From the NCBI GenBank assembly GCA_022818135.1, contig JAFMSR010000018.1, forward strand, positions 346,051 through 410,050: a stretch of 64,000 nucleotides of DNA, written 5' to 3'. Both the position numbers and the translations under genes were made by a program. This DNA is from Saxidomus purpurata. Lineage: Eukaryota; Mollusca; Bivalvia; Venerida; Veneridae. Shown here in pieces: positions 13,101 through 22,668 of the stretch (position 1 is the first letter of the stretch; each line of letters opens with the position of its first letter). Below the pieces are notes generated by a model that was not told where the DNA came from, ran no database searches, and saw only the letters and a list, made by a program, of their open reading frames with translations.

Positions 13101-13646
13101 TTAAAATTACTATCATTTAAATACATTGTATTAAGTTTCCAATATCCTTTACCGCGTTTTGTTGGTTTTCTCACTTTTAATGAAATAGCCTGGTGATCTG
13201 TAAATTTAATGCACGCAGGTCTTATATCCGCACCTAAAATCAGTGGCATCACGTTTTCTTCAATCAGCCAATAATCAATTCTACTTTTTTCAGAGCCGTT
13301 TCTTCTTCTCCAAGTATATTGTGTTTTATTATTATTAAAAAGCTTCCATACATCCTTAAGATTGTTTGATTTAATGAAATTCGCCAAACCTTTACCCGGT
13401 TTGGATTTACGATTATCATATTTGTTATATCTGTCAGAGAGTTGTAATGTATCATTCATGTCACCACCTGCTATGATATATCCTTGAGCGTTTTCACTCA
13501 GTAATGTAGTTAAATTATTAAAGAAATTGTTTCGCATTACTTTGTCATTGTTTGCATAAATGTTTAGAATCGTATAGGTATCATTGTCTATGGAAATATT
13601 AATAAGTATATAGCGTCCGTTTACGTCGACGAAATAGTTTATTAAT
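10148..13646 (-). pseudogene. LINE 1 ORF2: endonuclease C-terminal half, reverse transcriptase, C-terminal region
   Basis: Uninterrupted frame of at least 1129 codons (first Met at 13537; homology extends upstream to about 13646). Endonuclease motifs near the start are 'IIAGGDMNDTL', 'SRIDYWLI' and 'FTDHQAISLKV', the last holding the D-H pair of APE-type nucleases. Reverse transcriptase motifs are 'FLDFRKAFDTLEWNFL', 'GIKQGCPLSALLF' and 'QLADDTTLFM' (the catalytic box, with LADD in place of YADD). A cysteine/histidine cluster 'CVKCRVLEDYEHLFINC' near the C-terminus is the CCHC-type tail common in such ORF2 proteins. The product would nick target DNA and copy element RNA onto it. The extreme N-terminus is separated from it by a lesion at about 13650. 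Confidence 0.9.
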
Positions 13647-13823
13647 TCACAGCTCTTTAAATTCTTGTGAAATCAAATCGGTTATGTCATTTGTGAAGTG
13701 TGTCTCTTGCAGTAATAAAATTTGCACTTTTTGCGATGTAATGTATTCAAGCAACCTACCCCGCTTATTTTTATCACGAATGCCTTGAACATTCAAGGAT
13801 AAGAAATGAATAAATTTACTCAT
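13647..13823 (-). pseudogene. LINE 1 ORF2 N-terminal endonuclease fragment
   Basis: ATG at 13823 followed by 'HFLSLNVQGIRDKNKRGRLL' and 'ILLLQETHF', the first two APE endonuclease motifs (catalytic N and E). It stops at 13647. The next frame resumes at 'CELINYFVDVNGRY'. The second LINE in this window still has the intervening 'SRGCSIFLKKDF' block, so LINE 1 has lost a short internal segment here rather than a single base. Confidence 0.85.
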
Positions 13824-14985
13824 TTTGTACTGTTAATCGTAGAGATTATGAACAATATTTGAAAAATGTATTTGTTACTAGATGTATAAAAAGCAAAGTG
13901 TTCGACAACTCCTGTGTGGAATACAAAGAACTGATCCTTACCGAAAAAAACATAAGGGAACAAGAACTATTGTATTTAACTGATGCAATAGACAATCTCC
14001 ATGCATGTGTTCTTAAATAACTTTCAATAAAGTGACTAAGAGTATGTTGAGACATAATGCTTATACAGAGAGCTCGAACAAAATAAGTACTCATTATTCT
14101 CAAAATAGATTTGACAAGGTAGACAATCCGACAGGTACATGTAGTGTAACAATGCATTTTGACAATTTCTTCCCTTGGATTATATACACGTGGTCGCCCG
14201 GCTTGTGGTTTGTTCGCGCCATTTTACTATAAAACGACACGAAAAACCCGCTAAGGCTATACACATATTTATACATGAAAGATAGATTATATTCAACTAA
14301 AATATTTCTGCAACAAGAATTACATGATATCGTTAATGCATGCTTATATTTGCCTGAGATCAGCCAATCATTCAAATAACCGGACAGCATGATTAGTATC
14401 ACAAGTAATTTTACCGTTATAAGATTCATTACGCTTAATTTAAAAAATGTCAATGTAAGGCTAAACTCGTGATATAACTTTCGAGCTTCCTCAAAAGAAA
14501 AAAAACTTATGTACACTAGACTTATTCCTTTTCGATTTGATAGTGATTTTGAAAATCCCGATGTAAAACAAGATTTCCGCATTTTGTATTCACTATTTGA
14601 AATCCTATGTATTAATGCCTTCATTACATTTAAACGGGTTTGTATGCTATAAAATAGTTTCATTTCATTTTGCATTACCATTAGATAACTTATATAGTGA
14701 CAATTCGTTATCAACATGTTTATATATTAATATTTATGAAGAAGATCATTATAAGTTCAGATTCATCAAACAGTGTAATGTCATAACATCAATATATCAT
14801 TCTAGTCACAAACACAAGTGTTTGAATTTATTAAATATACGCTGGAATGACTCCTTAGAAGAAATCAGCGTTTTGTAAATATCCATTCGTCTGTGTGAAA
14901 TCAATGTTCCTTGTCGTGTGTCCGTATTCGTTTGCCTGGTATGTGATTGACCGTTAAATGTCATACTGCAATAAAAACTAACCAG
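13824..14985 (-). other. LINE 1 inter-ORF region
   Basis: A stretch of 1.16 kb between ORF1 stop and ORF2 start with no recognisable domain. Long open frames here (e.g. 14100-14717) show no family signal. It is long for an L1-type spacer and could include an older insertion. Confidence 0.5.
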
Positions 14986-16106
14986 TTATTTGCACGCCTT
15001 TTTCGTGTTGTCACGAAGATCCTCCAATGGTGTAGGGGGTGACCTCGTTACTGATCCTTGTTTGTTTTTGTTCGGTGTCTCGTTCGCATTTGTTTTGAAA
15101 TATGTGTTAATATGTTGTTGTGCCTGTACGCGGTGTTCGTCTGTCTGAGCTTTTGATTTTGCTTTTTTCTTTTTGCGCTTCACCTTTCCTGACGCGGGCG
15201 CCTCAAGAGGCGAAATTTTGTCAGGTTTGGCTAGGGAATCTTGGTTTGAAGACCCCTGGGTCTCTTTTGGTTCAGACTGGGAGTAGTATTTAGTGTTGAC
15301 TTGCTGGGTTTCTGGGTCGGACCCAGAATCTGAATCTGACTCCGAATCGTGACTAGAGATGTCACACTGCCCCTTCTTGTGCCCCACCTTCAAACACTCT
15401 GTGCATTTCCAATCATTTTTACAGTTATATATTGTGTGGCCTACCTCAAGACATTTCGTGCATTTCAGCGACTGATTCACCTGTCCTCTGTGTATGACCT
15501 TTGCCTTGAAGCTACCGAACTGCATAAATCTGCCAAGAGGTTCCTTAAGGGTGGACGATTTCACGTTTACAAGGCGGTCTCCAGTTTGACAGTTAGTCAG
15601 TTTACCATTTATCCGCAATTTCTCGCGTATGCATGATCGTACGTCTAGTCCTTTTAGAACCAAAACCCGTTTTATAATGTTATCGTCCGCAGACAGCGGT
15701 ATATTTTGGATTCTTATCCTTGTGAGCTGCTCATAGTCCATGATAAATGGGTTAGTCTGAAGAACGGGAATGTTTTTTCCCTTAGTGTCACCCCATTGAC
15801 CATAAGAGCGGCTTTATCAGTTAAATTATCTACGTAAATTCTCCACAAGCCGTTTACTCTTTGTAGCCCGGTTATGTGAGAGGGATCTATAACGTCCCCA
15901 ACTGCCATGTACATCTCCTCGTGTTTTATATAATCAGTATTGTTAGCTTTAGGAAATCCAAATACGCTTCTCTCTCGCAAAAATACTAAAGGTACACTAG
16001 TTATACCAGTTTCATCTTGACCACCGCTAACGCCATTTTGTTCTGATTCATGACCCTGACTTTTGTCCCTTTCCATATTTTGGTCAATTTCACTCTGTTT
16101 ATCCAT
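14986..16106 (-). pseudogene. LINE 1 ORF1: CCHC zinc-knuckle RNA-binding protein, one frameshift
   Basis: Two overlapping frames, 15714-16106 and 14986-15741, together make one protein. The first holds the N-terminus and 'LQRVNGLWRIYVDNLTDKAA', the second 'RIRIQNIPLSADDN' followed by two CX2CX4HX4C knuckles ('CTKCLEVGHTIYNC' and 'CTECLKVGHKKGQC'), an acidic Ser/Asp stretch and a Lys-rich tail. The switch falls beside an A-run near 15775, so one missing A explains it. LINE 2 carries the same region in a single frame (30987-31592), confirming the original layout. Such proteins coat element RNA and act as chaperones. Confidence 0.88.
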
Positions 16107-16276
16107 ATTTATAATCCAAATCTCAGCAATACACTTTTGTCTATAGTTTATACATCAATTATATTCCAATATATACACTTTTATCTATTATATCCAATTA
16201 AATTACTTGTTTTTTATAGAGAAGAACGAAGTTTGCCTTGGCTTACTGAGTTACCTCCCTGAGAATATAAGGTTAC

Positions 16277-16288
16277 TCTTCAGTAGTT
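16277..16288. repeat. Target-site duplication, right copy, of LINE 1
   Basis: Same 12-bp string as at 10042-10053, directly at the 5' edge of the element. Confidence 0.85.
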
Positions 16289-16560
16289 ATGGACATATGC
16301 CCTTGCAAGCAAAACTTTAACAAAAATTTTCTAAGTACAAAAAGTGGCATACTCCAGTCAAAATACATGTCAGTTATGGGACTTCTTCAGTTCAGTGTGG
16401 TCAATGACACAGAACCGTATAAAAAGGGTTCCAAAGCCATATCTCTCCTCTATAAATGGAGATATAACCTTGTACGCAAAATATTAACCAAGGTGTAAAG
16501 CCATCAGACGCTGACGCCAGGGAGACTAGAATAGCTCAAGTATTCTTCAAATAGTCTAGC
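16289..16560. repeat. Interspersed repeat, right part (LINE target)
   Basis: Continuation of the repeat at 9780-10041, interrupted by LINE 1. Ends in 'catcagacgctgacgccagg'. Confidence 0.65.
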
Positions 16561-16785
16561 TAAAAACATACAGGTTGTAAATCTGATCGGGTAAATAAAT
16601 CAAATTTTGAGTGATTCAAAGGCCATAATCCTAAATGACCAAGTGTGATTTGTTTGGCCAAGATTTTATGCTTACGTACCTGTTCATGAAGTTTGATAAA
16701 GATCTGATAAGAACTGTTTGATATGAAGAGTGGACATTTTCTTTTGGAAACAAGAATATAGTATGTTTCTTACACCACTTCTTAC

Positions 16786-16907
16786 CGGCTGCTTTCAATG
16801 CTGGCCTTAATTGCTATTTGCAAATCAGTATCTGAATCATCACTGTGTTGGTCATCTAGTTCTGGTTCAACTATGGAAACAGCATCTGAGCTGGTAGATG
16901 GTCTTCT
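16786..16907 (-). CDS. HECT gene exon 5, UIM-like
   Basis: Acceptor 'cacgttgttag', donor 'AGCCG|gtaagaag'. Open for 40 codons plus two bases: a Ser/Asp-rich linker and then 'DTDLQIAIKASIESS', which resembles a ubiquitin-interacting motif (acidic residues, then L.xAI..S). UIMs bind ubiquitin with a short helix. Known pairing of UIMs with HECT domains supports assignment to this gene. The next exon must supply one base; it is not identified. Confidence 0.68.
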
Positions 16908-17433
16908 CTAACAACGTGTAAGTCAAATTCTAGGTGATGTTCATGCAAAGAAGGCAGTAATGAGTATGAAATAACACCTTAACCACCTGTTACAGGAGGC
17001 AGTGTAACTGTTAACTAATAATGTCTTAATACTTTACTTCAAATTTTCATGTTACTTTTTAAGTAAGATTGATACAATTATAAATTTCCTTGAAGTTCAA
17101 GCTATCACTATAAACAAGTTCATCCTACTTTCTTTCAGATTCTTGGCCAATCAGAATGTGAATAAATGTATTGGAAATATTTATCCACTTATTTTCATTT
17201 TAAAGCACACTGACCCATTTTCCATATAGAAACTGACCAACATTTAACCAGATGCATGTGTATTAGCTATGCCTTATGATTTATATCACCTAATTTAAGA
17301 AATTCTTTGTTTAAACAAATTAGAATAATCAAAATAGCAGGCGTGTGTCTGGCTTAAAACAAAAATCCTCCAAGACTCGGGTGAGGTAAAATATACCAGT
17401 ATTTTTTCTTTACTATATTGCTGATACACATAC

Positions 17434-17517
17434 CAGGCTTAATGACCGCCACTGGTGTCTTCGAGGTGTGGGAAGGAGAGGCTGCACATCTGTCTCCAAT
17501 GCAGCTGCAATACTTTC
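17434..17517 (-). CDS. HECT gene exon 4
   Basis: 84 nt, phase 0 at both ends, acceptor 'catttacag', donor 'CTG|gtatgtg'. Encodes 28 residues containing 'ESIAAALETDVQPLLPTPRR'. No domain recognised; the first part could be a weak helix like the UIM-like one in exon 5. Kept because both splice sites are good and the frame stays open and in phase with exons 3 and 5. Confidence 0.62.
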
Positions 17518-17880
17518 CTGTAAATGAAATCTTAGAATGTTGTGTTGCTATGGCAAGAATACTAATTATTTAAATATACATTTGTGTCATTTATTTAAAC
17601 TGAAATATTCTGTAATTAGCACAACTCAACAAATTGTGAAATTGTGAATTATGCCTATATAATTCAGAACATTTTAGTATAAATCCAATAAAAGAGATGG
17701 TGAGAAGAAAATATTAGTTCACTGTTTTTATAGCACAGATAGCATGAGATCTGCTCAGAAACATACAAGAAATCGGTAAAACCGAGCGATGCTCCCCGAA
17801 GCATGTGCTTAACACAATATGAGGAATGATGTACAAGAATAATAAAATGGAGAAAATTAAGGAAATAATTAAATAAATCA
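17518..17880. other. Intron 3-4 sequence
   Basis: AT-rich intron between exons 3 and 4 of the HECT gene, leading into a tandem repeat. Nothing else seen. Confidence 0.45.
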
Positions 17881-18600
17881 AAATCTAGGTAGTTACGGTT
17901 CTTTGTAATGCATTTCCTGTCAATGTCCTCCATCATTTTGTGAAGTTTAAATGAAATGCCATTTATACTTTTCAAGTTATGCTCCAGACAACCCTGATTT
18001 TGTATACTAAAGGCAGATAATTCAAAAACTAGGTAAAGTAGAGATAAGGTTTTTTGAAACTGCACTTCCTGTCATTTCTGAAGCTTCAATGAATTGCCAT
18101 TAATACTTTTCAAAAAATGCTCAAGAAAAGCCTTATTTGGTATAATAAAGGGAGATAATTAAATAAAATACGTAAAGTAGACTCATAAGTCCTTGACTCT
18201 TGACTTCGTCTCGATGGCTTCTATGATTATGGGAAATTTCAATGAGTTGCTATATATACTTTCAAAGTTATGCTCCGGACAAGCCTTTTTTGTATAATAA
18301 AGGGAGATAATTCAAAAACTAGGTTAGGTTAAGTTACTGCGCTTTGTCCTAATAGCTTCTATAATTATATGAAGTTTCAATGAGTTGGCTGTAATACTTT
18401 GAAACTTATCCCCTACACAAGCCTTATGTTATATAATAAATGGGGATTATTCAAAAACTAGGTTTGGTAGAGTTATAGATCTTTAACACTGAACTTCGTC
18501 TCAATGGCATGTATGATTTTGTGAAGTTTCAATGATATGCCATTAAAACTTTTCAAGTTATACTCCGGACAAAAAGTGTGACGGACTGACAAAGCGGCAA
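17880..18600. repeat. Tandem array, ~145-bp unit
   Basis: About five degenerate units, each with 'aatga.ttgccat..atactttcaagttatgctc' -like text and a 'ggagataattcaaaaactaggt' block. It ends in 'gacggactgacaaagcggca'. It resembles the units at 62730-64000 in length but not in wording. Located in intron 3 of the HECT gene. Confidence 0.8.
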
Positions 18601-18631
18601 CTTTATGCTCTCCCTTTGGGGATTATAACAA

Positions 18632-18885
18632 GAGGGCCATGGTGGCCCTAAATCGCTCACCTGAGTTAAGTTGCCTGTTTTTCAAAGGAAATTATCAGAA
18701 TCGATAGACATTTGGAGAAGATTGTGTCTACATGAAATAAACAAGATAAACATTATGACCAAGTTTCACAAAGATACAGTCATAAATGTGACCTCTACAG
18801 TGTTAACAAAATTGTGAACGGGGGACGACGGACAAAATGCAATCACAAAAGCTCACTCCGTCACTACGTGACAGGTGAGCTAAAA
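18632..18885. mobile_element. Short copy of the bivalve 'aagagggcca' repeat
   Basis: Starts 'aacaagagggccatggtggc' and ends 'gacaggtgagctaaaa', the same ends as the 0.8-kb copy at 22669-23490 but with a shorter middle. 'gctcacctg' near the start and 'caggtgagc' near the end are inverted, suggesting a non-autonomous DNA element. Confidence 0.7.
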
Positions 18886-19173
18886 ATATCAGATATACTG
18901 GTATTTACAAATTTGCAAACTGAGCCATTAAAATAGTAGAAAGGTATATCCGAATTCCATATATTATACTATTATAACCTGGCAGTCCAAAATCAAGGTC
19001 TATAGGAATACCAGAAACACAAGTTTCTTTCTTAGCCTCATACACATGAAAAATTGTAATGTTTAATTTCATATCTGCAACAAGTAAAAACAGGTATGAT
19101 GGCAATGTTTACAAAACATTTGTATATAAACTAGATGATAACTTAATGAAAAAGTATTCGCTCTACAAATAGT

Positions 19174-19200
19174 AATGGCTCTGTGGTCAAGTGGTAAGAG
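19174..19200 (+). repeat. tRNA-like SINE head fragment
   Basis: 'ggctctgtggtcaagtggta' looks like the 5' half of a tRNA with an A box, but there is no B box after it, so it is a fragment and not a tRNA gene. Confidence 0.4.
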
Positions 19201-19320
19201 CGATTTGATTTGATAAAACTAATGATAAAAATTGACCTCGTCTGACAATAATTGTTTACATCACACAAAATGCAAACATCGTCCTTACATAACATCAGTT
19301 CTTTTTTCACCTGTACATAC

Positions 19321-19404
19321 CATTAATTTCTCCTTTTGCACAACTACTGTTGGTGTTCCCATCTCAACCAGACTGGCTTCAGTGACAGAGTTTACAAGGC
19401 TGGG
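19321..19404 (-). CDS. HECT gene exon 3
   Basis: 84 nt, phase 0 at both ends, acceptor 'gacaatttcag', donor 'ATG|gtatgtac'. Encodes 28 residues containing 'TEASLVEMGTPTVVVQKEKL'. No domain recognised. Frame and phase continue from exon 2 and into exon 4. Confidence 0.62.
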
Positions 19405-20075
19405 CTGAAATTGTCAAAACAGATACAATCTATCAGAACATGTTGACATTATCAAGGAAAATATATTTGAAAAAACCATACAATGTACATGAATATTGAA
19501 ATGCATACAGTGTAATCCATTTAATCTGTCAGATCTTACTTCAAGTTTAGCAATTATAGTATATATTTTTTTGGGAAAAATCAAAGTGCCAAAAATACAA
19601 GAGGCCTGAAGTGAGGTGACTAGTTATCTCACTTGGGTGAGAAACAATCACCAACATTTTGACAAGGCTTTGAAAACCATTGGACTAAGTGAGGGAGAGG
19701 ACTAAAACAATTTTGGATAAGTCAGGGTCACTGCCTTACTATGTGGCTTGTTACCCTATTATAATGTAACGTTATTGAACCTGGGTGAGATATATTAGTG
19801 TCATCATGATCAATGAATCTTATGTTTTCATGCTTATACTTCTTTTAGACTATACAGTCAAACTAAGACCACCTCTAAAGTGAAACCACCTGTCACTGTA
19901 TAAAAAAGGCATGGCACTATTTTTCAAGTGAAGATATATTTTTGAATATCGATTGATACTGTGAATAAAGACCACCTGTCTCCTTTGAACTATTTATTTG
20001 TTTCCAACAGGTGGTTTAATCACATGTACGAATGAATCATGTTTTAATATTTTAGATCTAATTCGCAGACTGTAC

Positions 20076-20657
20076 CTTCTCATCTGATAATTCCAAATCA
20101 GAGTCCATTTTCATCTTGGTATATAGGTAAACTCTTAATATTTTGAATCGTGTTGCTTCATAAGCAGCATCTACCGTATCATTTGTGACATCATTGCCTT
20201 GATAGTCCTTTAAAGCAAATGTGAAATCCTCCTCATTTCCTTTCCCACTATTTCCGTTGGGGAAAAACAGTTGCTTTCCTATGGTCAGCAAATCCGGTAA
20301 GGCAATGTCTTTTTCTACAGTAAAGTGTCTTGTACCCCCTCCTGATTTGCTCCTTACTTGCTTAAAGCTCTTCGATTTGTTATCAAAGTCCAGCCATCCG
20401 ATTTCCACTCTTTTCAAGGTCTTTTTAGCATAAGAGTTTCCAACCATATGCTTGGTTTGCTTCCTTCTTTTGCTGTTTCCTGCCAGTTTCTGCCTTAAAC
20501 CTGTAAGAGCATCAGTACTAGTAGTTGGACCATGTTCAACAGTATTAGCACTGAACCTTGATTTGCAAAATGCTAGAGCAGCAACACGGTCTCCATAGCA
20601 AGGTATATATGTCTTTAGAACATCATCTGTTATCATCGGTAATGTGGCACAGTCAAT
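20076..20657 (-). CDS. HECT gene exon 2, SAM-like region and conserved middle domain
   Basis: Acceptor 'catttgcttttag', donor 'GAGAAG|gtacag'. 194 codons, phase 0. It begins with 'MITDDVLKTYIPCYGDRVA' and then 'ALAFCKS', the second half of a SAM-like helical module (pattern 'mtdddL..yip.yGDR.al..FC') found at the N-terminus of several invertebrate and fish HECT proteins. A Lys/Arg-rich stretch follows, then 'KTLKRVEIGWLDFDN' and 'KDIALPDLLTIGKQLFFPNG', a block I associate with the same family but cannot name. Without splicing the frame would end eleven bases or so past the donor. Confidence 0.85.
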
Positions 20658-20969
20658 CTAAAAGCAAATGTATAACAATTAACTTGAAAGCAGTACACAC
20701 ATTCACGGAATATGTACATATATTCTAAAATCATGCAAAGATTAACAAATTGTTGATAATCAAAGATTATCTAGACAAAACCTAATGGAGTGAGATAATA
20801 AATATTCCATTATAAGCATCCTATGGCTGTTTTTGAAAATTGGAGAAACCCATCACACTCTACAAAGGTATTGGGTGGGTGGGGTTTATGGGGGGCTACT
20901 TCAATCATGTCAGGTAGACTTAAGGTGAATATGTACAGATTTTGTTTTTAAGGGACATGGGGGGGCAAA

Positions 20970-20989
20970 GGGGAGGGGAGGGGAGGGGG
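20970..20989 (+). other. Potential G-quadruplex tract
   Basis: Four G-runs of four or five, each separated by one A, on the template strand of HECT gene intron 1. Matches the G3+N1-7 rule; folding is inference. Confidence 0.6.
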
Positions 20990-21552
20990 TGCAAAGTCCC
21001 CCGAGAAAAGTGCAATATATCTTAATTCAATTACATTAAGTTAGCTCTTCAGATGTTTCATAAAATGTCGCTGGTACTGTACTATGCTAGAATCATTATA
21101 TGTTTCTCGATTTACATTTCTATGTCTAATTTCTCACTACTATTAAAACATCAGGAAATCAAAGAAAAAATGCATTATTTTATATGAAAATTAAACAGCA
21201 CATAAAACATGTATATAACTGTATAAAACAATTATCAATTTACTCATATATACATTCATCACATGAAGGGGACTGTATGAAGGGGCTACACTTCTGGACA
21301 GTGCAGTGCCTTTAAAGCTACTGCACTCCAGATGGACAACTGACGGTAAAAAAAAGACAATTTTCAATTTCAAGAAAATAATTGTCATTACTGTATCAGG
21401 GGCATTAAAATATGATCACAGACAAGTTTTCTAACAAAAGAAACAGTGAAAATGTTTTGTTTTGCTAATTTTAATTGTAGAAAATGTTACCCTGTGACTA
21501 ACGCTATGAGGCCATTGGTATATAGATATTTTAAACTTGCATCATATCAGTT

Positions 21553-21631
21553 GGCTCTGTAGCGCAGTCTGTTAAGCCACTGGCTAAATTTTTGTAAGCG
21601 CAAAGATCCTCGTTCTAATCCTGGCTCGGGT
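21553..21631 (+). repeat. tRNA-derived SINE head
   Basis: 'ggctctgtagcgcagtctgt' resembles a tRNA 5' half with an A box; 'cgttctaatcc' at about 21611-21621 resembles a B box, and the element is followed by an A-rich stretch. The pairing is too poor for a working tRNA. Confidence 0.6.
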
Positions 21632-22165
21632 AAAAAAAATTCTCCCTTTATTTTTAGCTCCTACACAAAGAAAATAATCTTAATACTTACACATTCAATA
21701 TATACATTGATTTTACCAAAAGTTAAAATTTACTAAAAATTTGGAGTGCAGTCGTTTTAATAATTCACCATTTTTAAAACAGCTGTTAAATAACTTCATT
21801 TTGATACATTTGCAACAATGGACGAGTGTTAAAACTACATAAAAGTAGGTAAAACATCGTTTTGACAATTGTTTACATTTATTTCTGTACAAATGGCTTT
21901 TTGTTTTAAGGGGAGACAACTCCTGTTGAACATTTCAAGTATCCTACTCTATCGATGAGAACAGTAAACATGTTTTGGACACATACATTGTTTGTCGTGA
22001 TGTTGTACGTTAACTAAATAAATAAGTTGTTTTGTGATATACTGCTAAACCTTAAACCAAAATACAGAAAACGAAACTAGAAACTCAATACTCCCATAGA
22101 GGAAGTTCATCCTAATAACCAGCGTACGAAAATTCATGATAGATCTCGATTGAAAGACACCTTAC

Positions 22166-22261
22166 CTTGTCTTCCATGATCTTGTGTAGGTGTTCTTCAT
22201 CCACTCCTTTTTCTCTCAGGAATTGAATTAGATCTTGCTCCACACTATCGCGTTCCGACAT
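22166..22261 (-). CDS. HECT gene exon 1 with start codon
   Basis: 32 codons from ATG to 'EDK', then donor 'AAG|gtaagg'. The product, with 'EQDLIQFLREKGVDEEHLHK', is the first half of a SAM-like helical module that continues in exon 2. The ATG at 22261 is chosen for its context (AAGATGT, A at -3) and the nearby GGCGGC; an upstream in-frame ATG at 22318 would add 19 residues. 'AATGGCGGCAAGATG' resembles a YY1-type motif at a start site. The only upstream sequence before the palindrome array is about 70 bases, so promoter and array are adjacent. Confidence 0.75.
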
Positions 22262-22331
22262 CTTGCCGCCATTAAAAGCGGTGTCCAGACGATTTCTCCC
22301 TAAGACAGTTCCTCCCAAGACGTTTTATATG

Positions 22332-22662
22332 CTTATCTCGTGGCCACGCGATAATTTTTGTTTTTCGTTTTTTCTTTTATTATTATTGCGTGGCCACGCG
22401 ATAACGTTTAGTTTTTCGTTTTTTTCTATTTTTATTATCGCGTGGCCACGCGATAACGTTTAGTTTTTCGTTTTTTCTTTTTTATTATCGCGTGGCCACG
22501 CGATAACGTTTAGTTTTTCGTTTTTTTCTTTTTTAATTATCACGTGGCCACGCGATAACGTTTAGTTTTTCGTTTTTTTCTTTTTTTATTATCACGTGGC
22601 CACGCGATAACGTTTAGTTTTTCGTTTTTTTCTTTTTTATTATCACGTGGCCACGTGATAAT
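22332..22662. repeat. Seven-copy palindromic tandem array beside the HECT gene start
   Basis: Period 50-52 bp. Cores 'tggcca' at 22341, 22391, 22443, 22493, 22545, 22597 and 22648. The full palindrome in the best units is 'TATCGCGTGGCCACGCGATA'; later units read 'TATCACGTGGCCACGYGATA', gaining the E-box CACGTG. Spacers are 'acgtttagtttttcg' plus a T/C-rich tract. It starts about 70 bp upstream of the minus-strand ATG at 22261 and ends at the edge of a mobile element. Confidence 0.95.
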
Positions 22663-22668
22663 TTAAAA

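Larger units (their letters stand above)
10052..16276 (-). mobile_element. LINE 1: near full-length L1/Tx1-like non-LTR retrotransposon
   Basis: A minus-strand element with a poly(A) tail (T-run 10052-10072), a 3' UTR, ORF2 (endonuclease plus reverse transcriptase), a 1.16-kb inter-ORF stretch, ORF1 (RNA-binding, zinc knuckles) and a short 5' UTR, bounded by a 10-12 bp target-site duplication. ORF2 carries an internal deletion in the endonuclease and ORF1 a one-base frameshift, so this copy is probably inactive. It lies in an intron of the HECT gene in the same transcriptional orientation. The L1/Tx1 assignment rests on an APE-type endonuclease, the 'LADDTTLF' reverse transcriptase box and the CCHC ORF1; the clade was not tested phylogenetically. 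Confidence 0.9.
20658..22165. other. Intron 1 of the HECT gene
   Basis: Inferred 1.5-kb intron. Holds a G-rich tract at 20958-20990 (gggg-a-gggg-a-gggg-a-ggggg on the plus strand) and a tRNA-headed SINE at 21553-21631. No further exon recognised. Confidence 0.6.
3484..22261 (-). other. Gene model: SAM-like / UIM-like / HECT E3 ubiquitin ligase-like gene
   Basis: Nine exons can be linked on the minus strand: 22166-22261, 20076-20657, 19321-19404, 17434-17517, 16786-16907, then after a LINE-filled intron 7491-7563, 5025-5176, 4149-4371 and 3484-3728. The first four end in phase 0 and join cleanly. The last three also join in phase, apart from an apparent frameshift inside 4149-4371. HECT ligases accept ubiquitin on a C-lobe cysteine and pass it to substrate; here that cysteine is in the last exon. 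At least one HECT exon between 7491 and 5176, and the start of the domain between 16786 and 7563, are not identified. The head-to-HECT linkage is inferred from strand, order and family style (invertebrate HECT proteins related to G2E3) and has no transcript support. Confidence 0.7.

Noticed and set aside
14100..14717. 205-codon minus-strand ORF in the LINE 1 inter-ORF region
   Set aside because: No recognisable domain and AT-rich composition; possible but unsupported as a third LINE protein.
22332..22662. CRISPR-like array (regular repeats and spacers)
   Set aside because: The spacers are nearly identical T-rich sequence, the genome is eukaryotic, and no cas genes are present. It is a tandem palindrome array.
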